Assembly: GCF_040939785.1 (NCBI RefSeq)
Contig: NZ_CP162553.1
Location: forward strand, 5,413,001-5,477,000
Length of the DNA stretch: 64,000 nt
Origin: Bradyrhizobium lupini
GTDB taxonomy: Bacteria > Pseudomonadota > Alphaproteobacteria > Rhizobiales > Xanthobacteraceae
Reading direction: 5' to 3'
In this document: positions 18,623 through 27,274 of the stretch, piece by piece
How positions within the stretch are numbered: position 1 is the stretch's first letter
How the letters are laid out: each line of letters starts with the position of its first letter
Notes under the pieces: generated by a model
What the model saw: only the letters and a program-made list of their open reading frames with translations
Told to the model about the DNA's origin: nothing
Databases searched by the model: none
Made by a program: the position numbers and the translations under genes

Positions 18623-18799
18623 GACGCGGTTCCTCCTGCTTTCTTGTGAGCGGTTTCAAGGACGTCCCGAGTGTAGCCATGAATGCCCGGACGTTGCCAG
18701 TGGCTGTTCCGGCGTTATCCTCCTGCGGGACCGCAACGCCGATCAAGCGAAACCCGCGGACTTCCGTGCATCATGGTCGCGCTTCGAACGAGAAACGCC

Positions 18800-19633
18800 A
18801 TGAACCCAGCCCAGCGCGCGCTCTGGTATGTCGAGAGCCATCTGGTCGAGCCGATGACGCTCGACGAGATCGCTGCGATATCGGGCGTGTCGCGGTTCCA
18901 CATCGTGCGCGCGTTTGCCGTAGCCACCGGCCTGCCGGTGATGCGGTACGTGCGCGCGCGGCGGCTGAGCGAAGCGGCGCGCAGTCTTGCGAAAGGCGCG
19001 CCGGACATCCTGTCGCTGGCGCTGGAGGCCGATTACGGCTCGCACGAAGCATTCACCCGCGCGTTCCGCGACCAGTTCGGCACCACGCCCGAAGCGGTGC
19101 GCGCCGCGCAATGCACCGGCCATCTCAAGCTTCAGGAGCCGATCCTCATGGATTCAACCATCTCGGACAAACTCGCCAACCCGCGCTTCGAAACCACAAA
19201 GGCCTTCCTCGTCGCAGGCATCAGCGAGCGCATCTCCTGCGACAACGGCGCGGCCATTCCTGGACTGTGGCAGCGCTTCCACCAGGAGGTCGCCGACATT
19301 CCCGCGCGCGTTGGACCGGTCGCCTATGGCGTCTGCTGCAACGGCGACGATGCCGGCAATTTCGACTACATTGCCGGCGTCGAGGTCGCCGATTTCTCCG
19401 AACTGCCGCGCCCCTTCGGCCGTATCCGCATCCCCGAGCAGCGCTATGCGGTGTTCACCCACACCGACCACGTCGCCTCGATCAGGCGCACCGTCAACGC
19501 GATCTGGAATCAGTGGCTGCCGGCCTCCGGCCTGAAGGCTGCCGATGCGCCGAACTTCGAGCGCTACGACGAGAAATTCGATCCCGCCACCGGCAATGGC
19601 GGCCTGGAGATTTGGATACCCGTGCGAGATTAG
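18800..19633 (+). CDS. AraC family regulator with GyrI-like ligand-binding domain
   Basis: A 277-residue regulator with the reversed layout of the Rob/SoxS-plus-GyrI group. The N-terminal 100 residues carry the two helix-turn-helix motifs (MTLDEIAAISGVSRFHIVRAF and ILSLALEADYGSHEAFTRAF, ending FGTTPEAVRAA). The C-terminal half is a GyrI/BmrR-type domain (AYGVCCNGDDAGNFDYIAGVE, then YAVFTHTDHVASIRRTVNAI, ending GGLEIWIPVRD) that binds small hydrophobic ligands in known relatives. I chose ATG 18800; another in-frame ATG at 18773 is possible. It is divergent from the enolase-superfamily gene. Confidence 0.9.
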   Translation: MNPAQRALWYVESHLVEPMTLDEIAAISGVSRFHIVRAFAVATGLPVMRYVRARRLSEAARSLAKGAPDILSLALEADYGSHEAFTRAFRDQFGTTPEAVRAAQCTGHLKLQEPILMDSTISDKLANPRFETTKAFLVAGISERISCDNGAAIPGLWQRFHQEVADIPARVGPVAYGVCCNGDDAGNFDYIAGVEVADFSELPRPFGRIRIPEQRYAVFTHTDHVASIRRTVNAIWNQWLPASGLKAADAPNFERYDEKFDPATGNGGLEIWIPVRD

Positions 19634-19768
19634 CGCGCAACGCTGGCATACCATCCGGCTTGCTTGGCAAGCCCCGGTGACTTTGTCATAACCGCAGGCA
19701 ATCTTGCGTGTGGGGCCCGTGCCGGACATCCCGCGCAAGTCATAACAAGCAGCCGGGAGGGTCCCCAC

Positions 19769-20695
19769 ATGTCCAACGTCCGCGTTCTCGCCACCGACCT
19801 CGAATTTCCCGAAGGGCCGGTCGTGATGCCGGACGGCTCGGTCGTGCTGGTGGAAATCCGCGGCCAGCGCCTGACCCGAATCCATCCCGACGGGCGCAAG
19901 GAGGTCGTCGCGAAGATCCCGGGCGGCCCGAACGGCGCAGCCCTCGGCCCCGACGGCAAGATCTACATCTGCAACAATGGCGGCTTCTCCTGGATCCCGA
20001 CCCGCAACATGATCATGCCGGGTCCGCAGCCCGACGGCTATCTCGGCGGCTCGATCCAGCGCGTCGATCTGCAATCCGGCCAGATCGAAACCGTCGTGAC
20101 CAGATGCGGCGAGCACGATCTGCGCGGGCCGAACGATCTGGTGTTCGACAAGCAGGGCGGCCTCTGGTTCTCCGATCTCGGCAAGCGCCGCGCGCGCGAG
20201 ATGGACGTCGGCGGCATGTACTATCTCAAGCCCGGCATGAAGGAGATCGTCGAGGTCGTCCACGGCGTGTTGCCGGCGAACGGCATCGGCCTCTCGCCGG
20301 ACGAGACCACCGTCTACATCGCGGAGACGCCGACGGGCCGGCTCTGGGCCTACGAGCTCTCCGCGCCCGGCACGCTCAAGCCGCGCGACGCGATCTATCG
20401 CGGCGAGCGGGGCAAACCGATCTGCGGCCTCGGCGGCTACCAGATGTTCGATTCGCTGGCGGTCGAAGCCAACGGCAATGTCTGCGTCGCCACCCTCGTC
20501 TCCGGCTGCATCTCGGTGATCGCGCCCGATGGCACGCTGGTCGAGCAGATCCCGACCGGCGACCGCGTCACCACCAACATCGCCTTCGGCGGCCCCGAGC
20601 TGAAGACCGCCTACATCACCCTCTCCGGCAAGGGCGAGCTGATCGCCATGGACTGGCCGCGCAGTGGTTTGCCGTTGAATTTCCTTAACAAGTAA
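19769..20695 (+). CDS. SMP-30/gluconolactonase family protein
   Basis: Six-bladed beta-propeller lactonase-like enzyme of 308 residues. Repeated blade strands include EFPEGPVVMPDGSVVLVEIR, GGPNGAALGPDGKIYICNNGG, GPNDLVFDKQGGLWFSDLGK and ANGIGLSPDETTVYIAETPT. The acidic and Asn residues in these segments (first-blade Glu, GPND, ANGI) match the divalent-metal site of SMP-30 proteins. GGGAGG before ATG 19769 supports this start. No signal peptide is seen. It probably hydrolyses a sugar lactone; the substrate is not determinable. Confidence 0.9.
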   Translation: MSNVRVLATDLEFPEGPVVMPDGSVVLVEIRGQRLTRIHPDGRKEVVAKIPGGPNGAALGPDGKIYICNNGGFSWIPTRNMIMPGPQPDGYLGGSIQRVDLQSGQIETVVTRCGEHDLRGPNDLVFDKQGGLWFSDLGKRRAREMDVGGMYYLKPGMKEIVEVVHGVLPANGIGLSPDETTVYIAETPTGRLWAYELSAPGTLKPRDAIYRGERGKPICGLGGYQMFDSLAVEANGNVCVATLVSGCISVIAPDGTLVEQIPTGDRVTTNIAFGGPELKTAYITLSGKGELIAMDWPRSGLPLNFLNK

Positions 20696-20711
20696 ACGGT
20701 GCTAGTGACCA

Positions 20712-20794
20712 TCATTGCAACCGAAGCGAAGCAATCCAGGAATGCGTCCGCGGTGACAGTCTGGATTGCTTCGTCGCTTCGCTCCTCGCAATGA
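20712..20794. repeat. Inverted hairpin repeat, type I
   Basis: TCATTGCAACCGAAGCGAAG leads into CAATCCAG, and the inverted counterpart CTGGATTGCTTCG...CTCGCAATGA closes the element, forming one long imperfect hairpin of 83 bases. The same element recurs at 23232-23309. It fills the gap between the lactonase gene and the GNAT gene. Confidence 0.75.
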
Positions 20795-20812
20795 CAAAGG
20801 AGAGAGTTTCAA

Positions 20813-21406
20813 ATGCCCTGGCCTGATCCCATCACCCTGCGCGGACAGCATGCCGCTCTGGAGCCGCTGTCGCATCAGCACCGCGAGGGGCTGAGCGAGG
20901 CCGTGAAGGATGGTGAGCTCTCCACCATCTGGTACACCGCAATCCCGACGCCGGACAACATGGGCAAGGAAATCGACCGCCGGCTCGGTCTTCAGGCCGC
21001 CAGCTCGATGCTCCCCTTCACCGTATTCGATGGCAGCGGCAAGATCGTGGGCATGACGACCTACATGAACATCGATGCGGCCAACCGCCGCGTCGAGATC
21101 GGCTCGACCTGGTATGGTAAGAGCGCGCAACGCGGCCCGCTCAACACGCAGTGCAAATTGCTGCTGCTCACCCACGCCTTCGAAACCCTGGACTGCATCG
21201 CGGTGGAATTCCGCACCCACTTCTTCAATCACCAGAGCCGCCGCGCCATCGAGCGCCTGGGCGCCAAGCAGGACGGCATCCTGCGCAGCCACCAGGTCGC
21301 GCCGAACGGCACGCTACGCGACACCGTGGTCTACAGCATCACCGCGGCCGAATGGCCTACGGTGCGAACGCATTTGAATTATCAACTCAACGACAAGCCG
21401 CGCTAG
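20813..21406 (+). CDS. GNAT family N-acetyltransferase
   Basis: Acetyl-CoA-dependent acetyltransferase of 197 residues, closest in style to the RimJ/RimL group. Strand 4 reads VGMTTYMNIDAANRRVEIGS, followed by WYGKSAQRGPLNTQCKLLLL in place of the usual pyrophosphate-binding loop, and then NHQSRRAIERLGAKQDGILR, the standard motif B of this subgroup. It starts 18 bases after the type I repeat and ends 16 bases before the GMC oxidoreductase, so the two are probably cotranscribed. Acceptor substrate unknown. Confidence 0.9.
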   Translation: MPWPDPITLRGQHAALEPLSHQHREGLSEAVKDGELSTIWYTAIPTPDNMGKEIDRRLGLQAASSMLPFTVFDGSGKIVGMTTYMNIDAANRRVEIGSTWYGKSAQRGPLNTQCKLLLLTHAFETLDCIAVEFRTHFFNHQSRRAIERLGAKQDGILRSHQVAPNGTLRDTVVYSITAAEWPTVRTHLNYQLNDKPR

Positions 21407-21422
21407 AGGCGGCCGAGGCACC

Positions 21423-23069
21423 ATGGACAGATTTGATTATGTGATCGTCGGCGCGGGCTCCGCCGGTTGCGTGCTCACCAGCCGGCTGAGCGAAAACCCT
21501 GCGACCAGCGTTTGCGTGCTCGAGGCCGGCCCGAGCGACTGGCATCCCTACATCCATCTGCCGGCCGGCTTCATCAAGACCTTCCACATGAAGAGCATCA
21601 ACTGGGCCTACCAGCAGGAGGTCGGACCCTGGACCGGCGGCCGCAGCATCTACGCGCCGCGCGGCAAGACGCTCGGCGGTTCGTCCTCGATCAACGGCCA
21701 CATCTACAACCGCGGCCAGCGCATGGATTTCGACACCTGGGCGCAGATGGGCAATCGCGGCTGGGGCTATGCCGACGTGCTGCCCTACTTCCGGCGGCTG
21801 GAGAAGCGGGTCGGCGAGGGCGAGGACATTTATCGCGGCCGCGAAGGCAATCTCACCGTCACCACCATGAACTGGCGCGATCCGCTTTGCGAAGCCTTCA
21901 TGGAAGGCGCGGTGAGCCTCGGCATTCCGCGCAACCCCGACTACAACGGCAAGACCCAGGAAGGCGTCTCCTATTGCCAGCGCACCATCGACAAGGGCTT
22001 GCGCGTCTCCGGCGCCACCGCTTTCCTCAAGCCCGCGATGAAGCGGCCGAACGTGCATGTCCGCACCCACGCGCATGCGACCGAGATCATCTTCGAGGGC
22101 AAGCGCGCCGTCGGCGTGCGCTACATGAAGGGCGGTCATGGCGGCACGCCGGTCGAGGTCCGCGCCAACAAGGAAGTGATCCTCTCCGGCGGCACCTATA
22201 ATTCGCCGCAGCTGCTCCAGTTGTCCGGCATCGGCTCACCGGATCTGTTGCAGGCCCACGGCATCGCCGTGCGTCACGCGCTTCCGGTCGGCGAAGGCCT
22301 GCAAGATCACTACGCCCCGCGCACGGTCGCGCGCGTCAAGGACATCAGGACCATCAACGAGCTCCGCCGCGGCTGGCGTCTCTGGGTCGAGGCGATGAAA
22401 TGGGCGACCGCGCGCAAAGGCCTGCTGTCGCTGTCGCCGACCATGGTCTACTGCTTCTGGCACTCCGGCGAGAGTGCGGAGAGCTCCGACCTCCAGCTCA
22501 CCTTCACACCGGCGAGCTACAAGGAAGGCGTGCAGGGCCAGCTCGAGGACGAGCCCGGCATGACGGTGGCGTCCTGGCAGCAGCGCCCCGAGAGCCGCGG
22601 CTATGTCCGCATCCGCTCGGCAGATCCGTTTGCGCCGCCGATCATCCAGACCAACTATCTTGACGCCGAGCTCGACCGCCGGGTCATCGTCGGCGGCATG
22701 AAGCTCGCGCGCAGGCTTTTGAAGAGCGCGCCGCTGTCGCCCTATTACGCCTACGAGGATTTCCCCGGACCCAACGTCAATACCGACGACGAGTTTTTGG
22801 CGGCCGCCACCGAGCGCGGCACCACCACCTTCCACCCCGGCTGCACCTGCCGCATGGGCCCGGCGGATTCCACCTGGGCGGTGGTCGACGATCAGCTCCG
22901 CGTTCACGGGTTGCAAGGTCTCCGCGTCATCGATGCCTCCGTGATGCCGCGCATGATCTCGGCGAACCTCAATGCCTCAACCATGATGATCGCCGACCGC
23001 GCCTCGGACTTGATCCGCGGCAAGAAGCCGATGGAAGCCGCGCGCGTGCCGGATGCGGCGGTGGCGTAG
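21423..23069 (+). CDS. GMC family FAD oxidoreductase (choline dehydrogenase-like)
   Basis: Alcohol-oxidising flavoenzyme of 548 residues. The N-terminal FAD motif is YVIVGAGSAGCVLTSRLSE (from residue 6), followed by the GMC signature 1 around PRGKTLGGSSSINGHIYNRG and signature 2 GTYNSPQLLQLSGIG. The C-terminal catalytic region has TTFHPGCTCRMG (active-site His) and ISANLNASTMMIADRASDLI. No signal peptide. It probably oxidises a primary alcohol or polyol; choline itself is only one option. Confidence 0.92.
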   Translation: MDRFDYVIVGAGSAGCVLTSRLSENPATSVCVLEAGPSDWHPYIHLPAGFIKTFHMKSINWAYQQEVGPWTGGRSIYAPRGKTLGGSSSINGHIYNRGQRMDFDTWAQMGNRGWGYADVLPYFRRLEKRVGEGEDIYRGREGNLTVTTMNWRDPLCEAFMEGAVSLGIPRNPDYNGKTQEGVSYCQRTIDKGLRVSGATAFLKPAMKRPNVHVRTHAHATEIIFEGKRAVGVRYMKGGHGGTPVEVRANKEVILSGGTYNSPQLLQLSGIGSPDLLQAHGIAVRHALPVGEGLQDHYAPRTVARVKDIRTINELRRGWRLWVEAMKWATARKGLLSLSPTMVYCFWHSGESAESSDLQLTFTPASYKEGVQGQLEDEPGMTVASWQQRPESRGYVRIRSADPFAPPIIQTNYLDAELDRRVIVGGMKLARRLLKSAPLSPYYAYEDFPGPNVNTDDEFLAAATERGTTTFHPGCTCRMGPADSTWAVVDDQLRVHGLQGLRVIDASVMPRMISANLNASTMMIADRASDLIRGKKPMEAARVPDAAVA

Positions 23070-23077
23070 CAAGGTCT

Positions 23078-23163
23078 CGTGCTCCGGACGCAGCGCTGCG
23101 CTTCCCCGGCGATGCGAAGCATCGTCCGGTGCAGCTGTGCGCTGCAGAGCCGGAGGCCCATCT
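23078..23163. repeat. GC-rich palindromic intergenic repeat
   Basis: Contains CTCGTGCTCCGGACGCAGCG with the inner inverted pair GCGATGCGAAGCATCG and the outer CGGAG matches near 23150. It resembles a repeat widespread in Bradyrhizobium intergenic DNA, from recall. Only this copy is seen in the window. Confidence 0.4.
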
Positions 23164-23231
23164 CACGCGACCTTGGTCGCCCCTCGCGATTTGAAGCGCG
23201 AGTTGGAGAGGGCGATGCTCACCCTTGCTCC

Positions 23232-23309
23232 GTCATCGCGAGCGCAGCGATGCAATCCAGGATCTTTCCGCGGAGGCAGCCTGGATTGCTTCGCTGCGCT
23301 CGCAATGAC
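23232..23309. repeat. Inverted hairpin repeat, type I, second copy
   Basis: GTCATCGCGAGCGCAGCGAT-GCAATCCAG is mirrored by CTGGATTGCTTCGCTGCGCT-CGCAATGAC, giving a near-perfect hairpin. Same family as 20712-20794. Together with the repeats at 23078-23163 and 23340-23441 it occupies most of the 408-base gap between the GMC and MoxR genes, which otherwise holds nothing I can support. Confidence 0.8.
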
Positions 23310-23339
23310 GAGGTGGAGAGAGTGCGCCACACTCTCGGT

Positions 23340-23441
23340 GTCATCGCCCGGTTTGACCTGGCGATCCAGTATTCCAGAGGCGGTTATGATTGATTCGAGA
23401 AGCCGCGGCGTACTGGATTCCCCGCCTTCGCGGGGAATGAC
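23340..23441. repeat. Two-hairpin repeat, type II (copy 1)
   Basis: Begins GTCATCGCCCGG, carries CCAGTATTCCAGAGGCGG and CCGCGGCGTACTGGAT in the middle, and ends CCCCGCCTTCGCGGGGAATGAC. Each end can fold into its own hairpin, and the two half-elements are mutually inverted. Other copies lie at 26231, 45157, 52437 and 53987. Confidence 0.8.
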
Positions 23442-23477
23442 ACCGGAAGGTGGGGCGGCAGCGGAGTGCGCTCGAAC

Positions 23478-24320
23478 CTACACTTCCCTCCGGCTCAGGA
23501 ACGCCAATCGCTCGAACAGATGCACGTCCTGCTCGTTCTTGAGCAGCGCACCGTGCAGTGGTGGGATCAGCTTGCGCGGGTCGCGCTCGCGCAACTGCTC
23601 GACGCTCATGTCTTCGTTGAGCAGCAGTTTGAGCCAGTCCAGAAGCTCTGAGGTGGAGGGCTTCTTCTTCAACCCGGGCACTTCGCGGACCTCGAAGAAG
23701 ATGCGCAGGGCTTCCTCGACCAGCCGCTTCTTGATGCCGGGGAAGTGGACGTCGACGATCCGGGTCATGGTGTCTGCATCGGGGAACTTGATGTAATGGA
23801 AGAAGCAGCGGCGCAGGAACGCGTCCGGCAGCTCCTTCTCGTTGTTGGAGGTGATCATCATGATCGGGCGCTGCTTGGCCTTGATCGTCTCGCCGGTCTC
23901 GTAGACGTGGAATTCCATGCGGTCGAGCTCGAGCAGGAGATCATTTGGGAATTCGATGTCGGCCTTGTCGATCTCGTCGATCAGCAGCACCGGGCGCTGC
24001 TCGGCGGTGAAGGCATCCCACAGCTTGCCGCGCTTGATGTAGTTCTTGATGTCGGACACGCGGGCATCGCCAAGCTGGCTGTCGCGAAGGCGCGATACCG
24101 CGTCGTATTCATAGAGGCCTTGCTGTGCCTTGGTGGTGGACTTGATGTGCCAGGTCAGAAGCGGGGCGTTCAGCGCCTTCGCCACTTCCTCCGCCAGCAC
24201 CGTCTTGCCGGTGCCGGGCTCGCCCTTGATGAGCAGCGGGCGCTCCAGCACGATCGAGGCATTGACCGCGACCTTGAGATCGTCGGTCGCAACATAGTCC
24301 TTGGTGCCGGTAAATTTCAT
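23478..24320 (-). CDS. MoxR family AAA+ ATPase
   Basis: AAA+ chaperone-like ATPase of 280 residues. Walker A GEPGTGKT at 33-40, Walker B PVLLIDEIDKAD, sensor 1 MMITSNNEKELPDAFLRRC including the Arg finger region, and the MoxR-specific insert around WHIKSTTKAQQGLYEYDAV. I used the ATG at 24320 (MKFTGTKDYV). MoxR proteins usually work with a VWA-domain partner to insert cofactors or remodel a complex. The VWA gene at 24569 is divergent from it, 248 bases away, making it the obvious partner. Confidence 0.93.
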   Translation of the reverse strand: MKFTGTKDYVATDDLKVAVNASIVLERPLLIKGEPGTGKTVLAEEVAKALNAPLLTWHIKSTTKAQQGLYEYDAVSRLRDSQLGDARVSDIKNYIKRGKLWDAFTAEQRPVLLIDEIDKADIEFPNDLLLELDRMEFHVYETGETIKAKQRPIMMITSNNEKELPDAFLRRCFFHYIKFPDADTMTRIVDVHFPGIKKRLVEEALRIFFEVREVPGLKKKPSTSELLDWLKLLLNEDMSVEQLRERDPRKLIPPLHGALLKNEQDVHLFERLAFLSRREV

Positions 24321-24568
24321 CGCGCGTCCTTGTTGGTCGTCGTCCCAGGAATTGCCAGTTCCATGGCCCTGGTCCAACAAACGGAACGGCCGCGCGTGGC
24401 GGCCGTTCCTGGTTCGGTCAGGCTTTCAGACCCGTTTTATCAGCGAAAGGATGACGAGCACAATCGCTCCGCCAATCCCGCCTGGCGGACAATCCTGCCC
24501 AGAGCTCGTCGGGTGGGGTCTCCGAGGCGCCCCTTGACGCCGACAATCCAAAGGGCAATCTGTCACCC

Positions 24569-25744
24569 ATGTTCCTGCAATTCTTCACTTCTCTGCGCGA
24601 TGCGCAGGTCCCCGTGACGCTGCGCGAATACCTCACGCTGATGGAGGCGCTCGACGCCGACCTCGCGGACTACTCGGTCGAGAACTTCTACTATCTCTCG
24701 CGCACCTCCCTGGTGAAGGACGAGCGCAACCTCGACAAGTTCGACCGCGTCTTCGGCACCGTCTTCAAGGGGCTGGAAAGCCTGCTCGACGCCATGGAGG
24801 GAGCCGAGATCCCCGAGGAGTGGCTGAAGAAGCTCGCCGAGAAATACCTGACCGACGAAGAGAAGAAGCAGATCGAGGCCATGGGCTGGGACAAGCTCAT
24901 GGAGACCCTGAAGAAGCGTCTCGAGGAGCAGAAGGGCCGTCATCAGGGCGGCTCGAAGTGGATCGGCACCGCCGGCACCTCGCCGTTCGGCGCTCATGGT
25001 TACAATCCCGAAGGCATTCGCATCGGCCAGGACAAGAACCGCAACAACCGCGCCGTCAAGGTGTGGGACAAGCGCGAGTTCAAGGATCTGGACGGCAATG
25101 TCGAGCTCGGCATCCGCAACATCAAGGTGGCATTGCGCCGCCTGCGCAAATTCGCGCGCACCGGCGCGCCGGATGAACTCGATCTCGACACCACCATCCG
25201 CGAGACCGCCAATCACGGCTATCTCGACGTGCACATGCGGCCCGAGCGCCGCAACGCGGTGAAGCTGCTAGTGTTCTTCGACATCGGCGGCTCGATGGAC
25301 GCGCATATCGAGCAGGTCGAGGAGTTGTTCTCGGCGGCGAAGAGCGAGTTCAAGCACATGGAGTATTTCTACTTCCACAATTGCCTCTATGAAGGCGTGT
25401 GGAAGCAGAACAAGCGGCGCTTTACCGACCGCACCCCGACCTGGGACGTGCTGCACAAATACCCGCACGATTACAAGATCGTGTTCGTCGGCGACGCCTC
25501 GATGTCGCCCTACGAGATCATGGTGCCCGGCGGCTCGGTCGAGCACGTCAACGAGGAGCCCGGCTCGGTCTGGCTCGACCGCATCATCCGTACCTATCCG
25601 CATTCGGTGTGGCTGAACCCCGTGCAACAGAAGCACTGGGACTATTCGGAATCCACCACCATCATCAAACGCATTTTTGCCAACCGCATGTATCCGATCA
25701 CGATCGAGGGACTTGAAGGTGCGATGAAGGAATTAACGCACTAG
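24569..25744 (+). CDS. VWA domain-containing protein (CoxE-like), MoxR partner
   Basis: A 391-residue cytosolic protein. The N-terminal 230 residues are charged and helical (KKLAEKYLTDEEKKQIEAMG); the C-terminal 160 residues form a von Willebrand A domain. The first metal-site (MIDAS) motif reads FFDIGGSMD (residues 237-244), so the first serine of DxSxS is replaced by Gly while the second remains; a later Asp is in IVFVGDASMSPYEI. Divergent pairing with the MoxR gene points to a MoxR-VWA chaperone unit; the client is not visible here. The two rhodanese genes downstream on the same strand may be cotranscribed. Confidence 0.9.
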   Translation: MFLQFFTSLRDAQVPVTLREYLTLMEALDADLADYSVENFYYLSRTSLVKDERNLDKFDRVFGTVFKGLESLLDAMEGAEIPEEWLKKLAEKYLTDEEKKQIEAMGWDKLMETLKKRLEEQKGRHQGGSKWIGTAGTSPFGAHGYNPEGIRIGQDKNRNNRAVKVWDKREFKDLDGNVELGIRNIKVALRRLRKFARTGAPDELDLDTTIRETANHGYLDVHMRPERRNAVKLLVFFDIGGSMDAHIEQVEELFSAAKSEFKHMEYFYFHNCLYEGVWKQNKRRFTDRTPTWDVLHKYPHDYKIVFVGDASMSPYEIMVPGGSVEHVNEEPGSVWLDRIIRTYPHSVWLNPVQQKHWDYSESTTIIKRIFANRMYPITIEGLEGAMKELTH

Positions 25745-25786
25745 CTCGCGCTCCGCGCCGGGAATGACTACAAGAGGGAGAACCAC

Positions 25787-26200
25787 GTGCCCCAGACCAT
25801 CACCCGTGGCATCAAGGCGCTGATCGACGAGGCCAATGCCGAGATCGAGACGCTCACCGCCAAAGACGCCATCGAGATCTCCAAGAACGGCGACGTCGTC
25901 ATCGTCGACATCCGCGATCCCCGCGAGATCGAGCGCGACGGCCGCATCCCCGGCGCGTTCGCCTGCACCCGCGGCATGCTCGAATTCTGGATCGATCCGC
26001 AGAGCCCTTATGCCAAGCCGGTGTTCCAGGAGGACAAGAAGTTCGTCTTCCATTGCGCCGGCGGCTTGCGCTCTGCGCTCGCCGCCAAGACTGCGCAGGA
26101 CATGGGCCTCAAGCCCGTCGCCCACATCGCGGGCGGCTACGCCGCCTGGCGCGACGCCGGCGGGCCGACCCAACAGTGGGAGCCGAAGAAGAAGGGGTGA
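25787..26200 (+). CDS. Rhodanese-like single-domain sulfurtransferase
   Basis: A 137-residue protein with one rhodanese domain. VVIVDIRDPREIERDGRIPGA is the CH2A-type element, and the active-site loop is FHCAGGLRS with the persulfide-forming Cys90. The end GGYAAWRDAGGP is typical. It lies 42 bases after the VWA gene on the same strand. It transfers sulfane sulfur to an unknown acceptor. Confidence 0.9.
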   Translation: MPQTITRGIKALIDEANAEIETLTAKDAIEISKNGDVVIVDIRDPREIERDGRIPGAFACTRGMLEFWIDPQSPYAKPVFQEDKKFVFHCAGGLRSALAAKTAQDMGLKPVAHIAGGYAAWRDAGGPTQQWEPKKKG

Positions 26201-26230
26201 GGGTGCTGCGCTGCCGCTCCAATCTCCGGC

Positions 26231-26351
26231 GTCATTCCCCGCGAAAGCGGGGAATCCAGTACGCCGCGGCCTCTCGGCTCAATTACAATCGCCTCTGGAA
26301 TACTGGATCGCCCGGTCCTAGTGCGCAATTGCGCACTGGCCGGGCGATGAC
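26231..26351. repeat. Two-hairpin repeat, type II (copy 2, with nested palindrome)
   Basis: GTCATTCCCCGCGAAAGCGG starts the element. CCAGTACGCCGCGG and GGAATACTGGATCGCCCGGT lie inside, and CCGGGCGATGAC closes it. The loop of the right hairpin contains CTA plus GTGCGCAATTGCGCAC (26321-26336), a perfect palindrome absent from copies 1 and 3. It separates the small rhodanese gene from sseA. Confidence 0.85.
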
Positions 26352-26422
26352 AGCGGAGTTGGATGCGCACTGCTTCAACCTCGCTCACGTTGCGCTCGCG
26401 CGGAATAATAGAAAGATCTCGC

Positions 26423-27274
26423 ATGCCCACCGATCCCCTCGTCTCTACCGAATGGCTCGCCGCCCACATCAATGACGCCAACGTCAAGGTGCTCGACGCC
26501 AGCTTCAAGCTGCCGGGTGTGCTGCCATTGCCGAAGGACGATTATCTCGCCGCGCATCTGCCGGGCGCGGTGTTCTTCGACGTCGATGCGATCTCGGACC
26601 ATTCCAACCCGCTGCCGCACATGTATCCGAGTGCCGAGCAGTTCGGCCGCGACGTCGGTCATCTCGGCATCTCCAATGCCGACACCGTCGTGATCTATGA
26701 TGCCGGCGGCTGGGTCGCTGCTCCCCGCGCGTGGTGGATGTTCCTGGCTTTCGGGCACGGCAATGTGCGCATCCTCAATGGCGGCCTGAAGAAGTGGCGC
26801 GCCGAGGGGCGTCCGGTCGAGAGTGGCGAGGCGAAGCCGAAGCCTGCGACGTTCACGGCCAGCTACGATTCAAAACGCGTGCGCAGCATGCAGCAATTGA
26901 TCGCCAACGTCGAAAGCCGTGCCGAGCAGGTGATCGACGCGCGCGCCGCCGACCGGTTCGAGGGCCGGGCGCCGGAGCCGCGCGCAGGCATCCGCTCCGG
27001 CCATATCCCGGGCGCGCGCAACGTGCCCTACAATCTCCTGTTCGACGCCGCGACCGGCACGATGAAGCCGCTTGATGATCTCCGCGCTGCCTTTACCAAC
27101 GCCGGCGTCAGGCTCGATGCGCCGATCGTGACGAGCTGCGGCTCCGGGGTCTCCGCCGGCGTGCTGACATTGGCGCTCTATCGCCTCGGCATCACCGACA
27201 CCGCGCTCTACGATGGCTCATGGTCGGAATGGGGCCAGGAAAAGGGACCGCCGATCGCAACCGGGCCGGCGTAA
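26423..27274 (+). CDS. sseA: 3-mercaptopyruvate/thiosulfate sulfurtransferase, two rhodanese domains
   Basis: A 283-residue tandem rhodanese. The inactive first domain spans about 1-140 (VKVLDASFKLPG, AHLPGAVFFDVDAISD), and the second carries the catalytic loop SCGSGVSAGV, the CGSGVT-like sequence typical of mercaptopyruvate sulfurtransferases rather than thiosulfate rhodaneses. ATG 26423 (MPTDPLVST) is preferred to the upstream extension, which runs into the repeat. Its 3' end overlaps the convergent hypothetical gene by 57 bases. Confidence 0.9.
   Translation: MPTDPLVSTEWLAAHINDANVKVLDASFKLPGVLPLPKDDYLAAHLPGAVFFDVDAISDHSNPLPHMYPSAEQFGRDVGHLGISNADTVVIYDAGGWVAAPRAWWMFLAFGHGNVRILNGGLKKWRAEGRPVESGEAKPKPATFTASYDSKRVRSMQQLIANVESRAEQVIDARAADRFEGRAPEPRAGIRSGHIPGARNVPYNLLFDAATGTMKPLDDLRAAFTNAGVRLDAPIVTSCGSGVSAGVLTLALYRLGITDTALYDGSWSEWGQEKGPPIATGPA

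Noticed and set aside
23070..23477. Possible small genes in the GMC-MoxR gap
   Set aside because: The open frames there are built from three inverted repeats, with no protein-like sequence.
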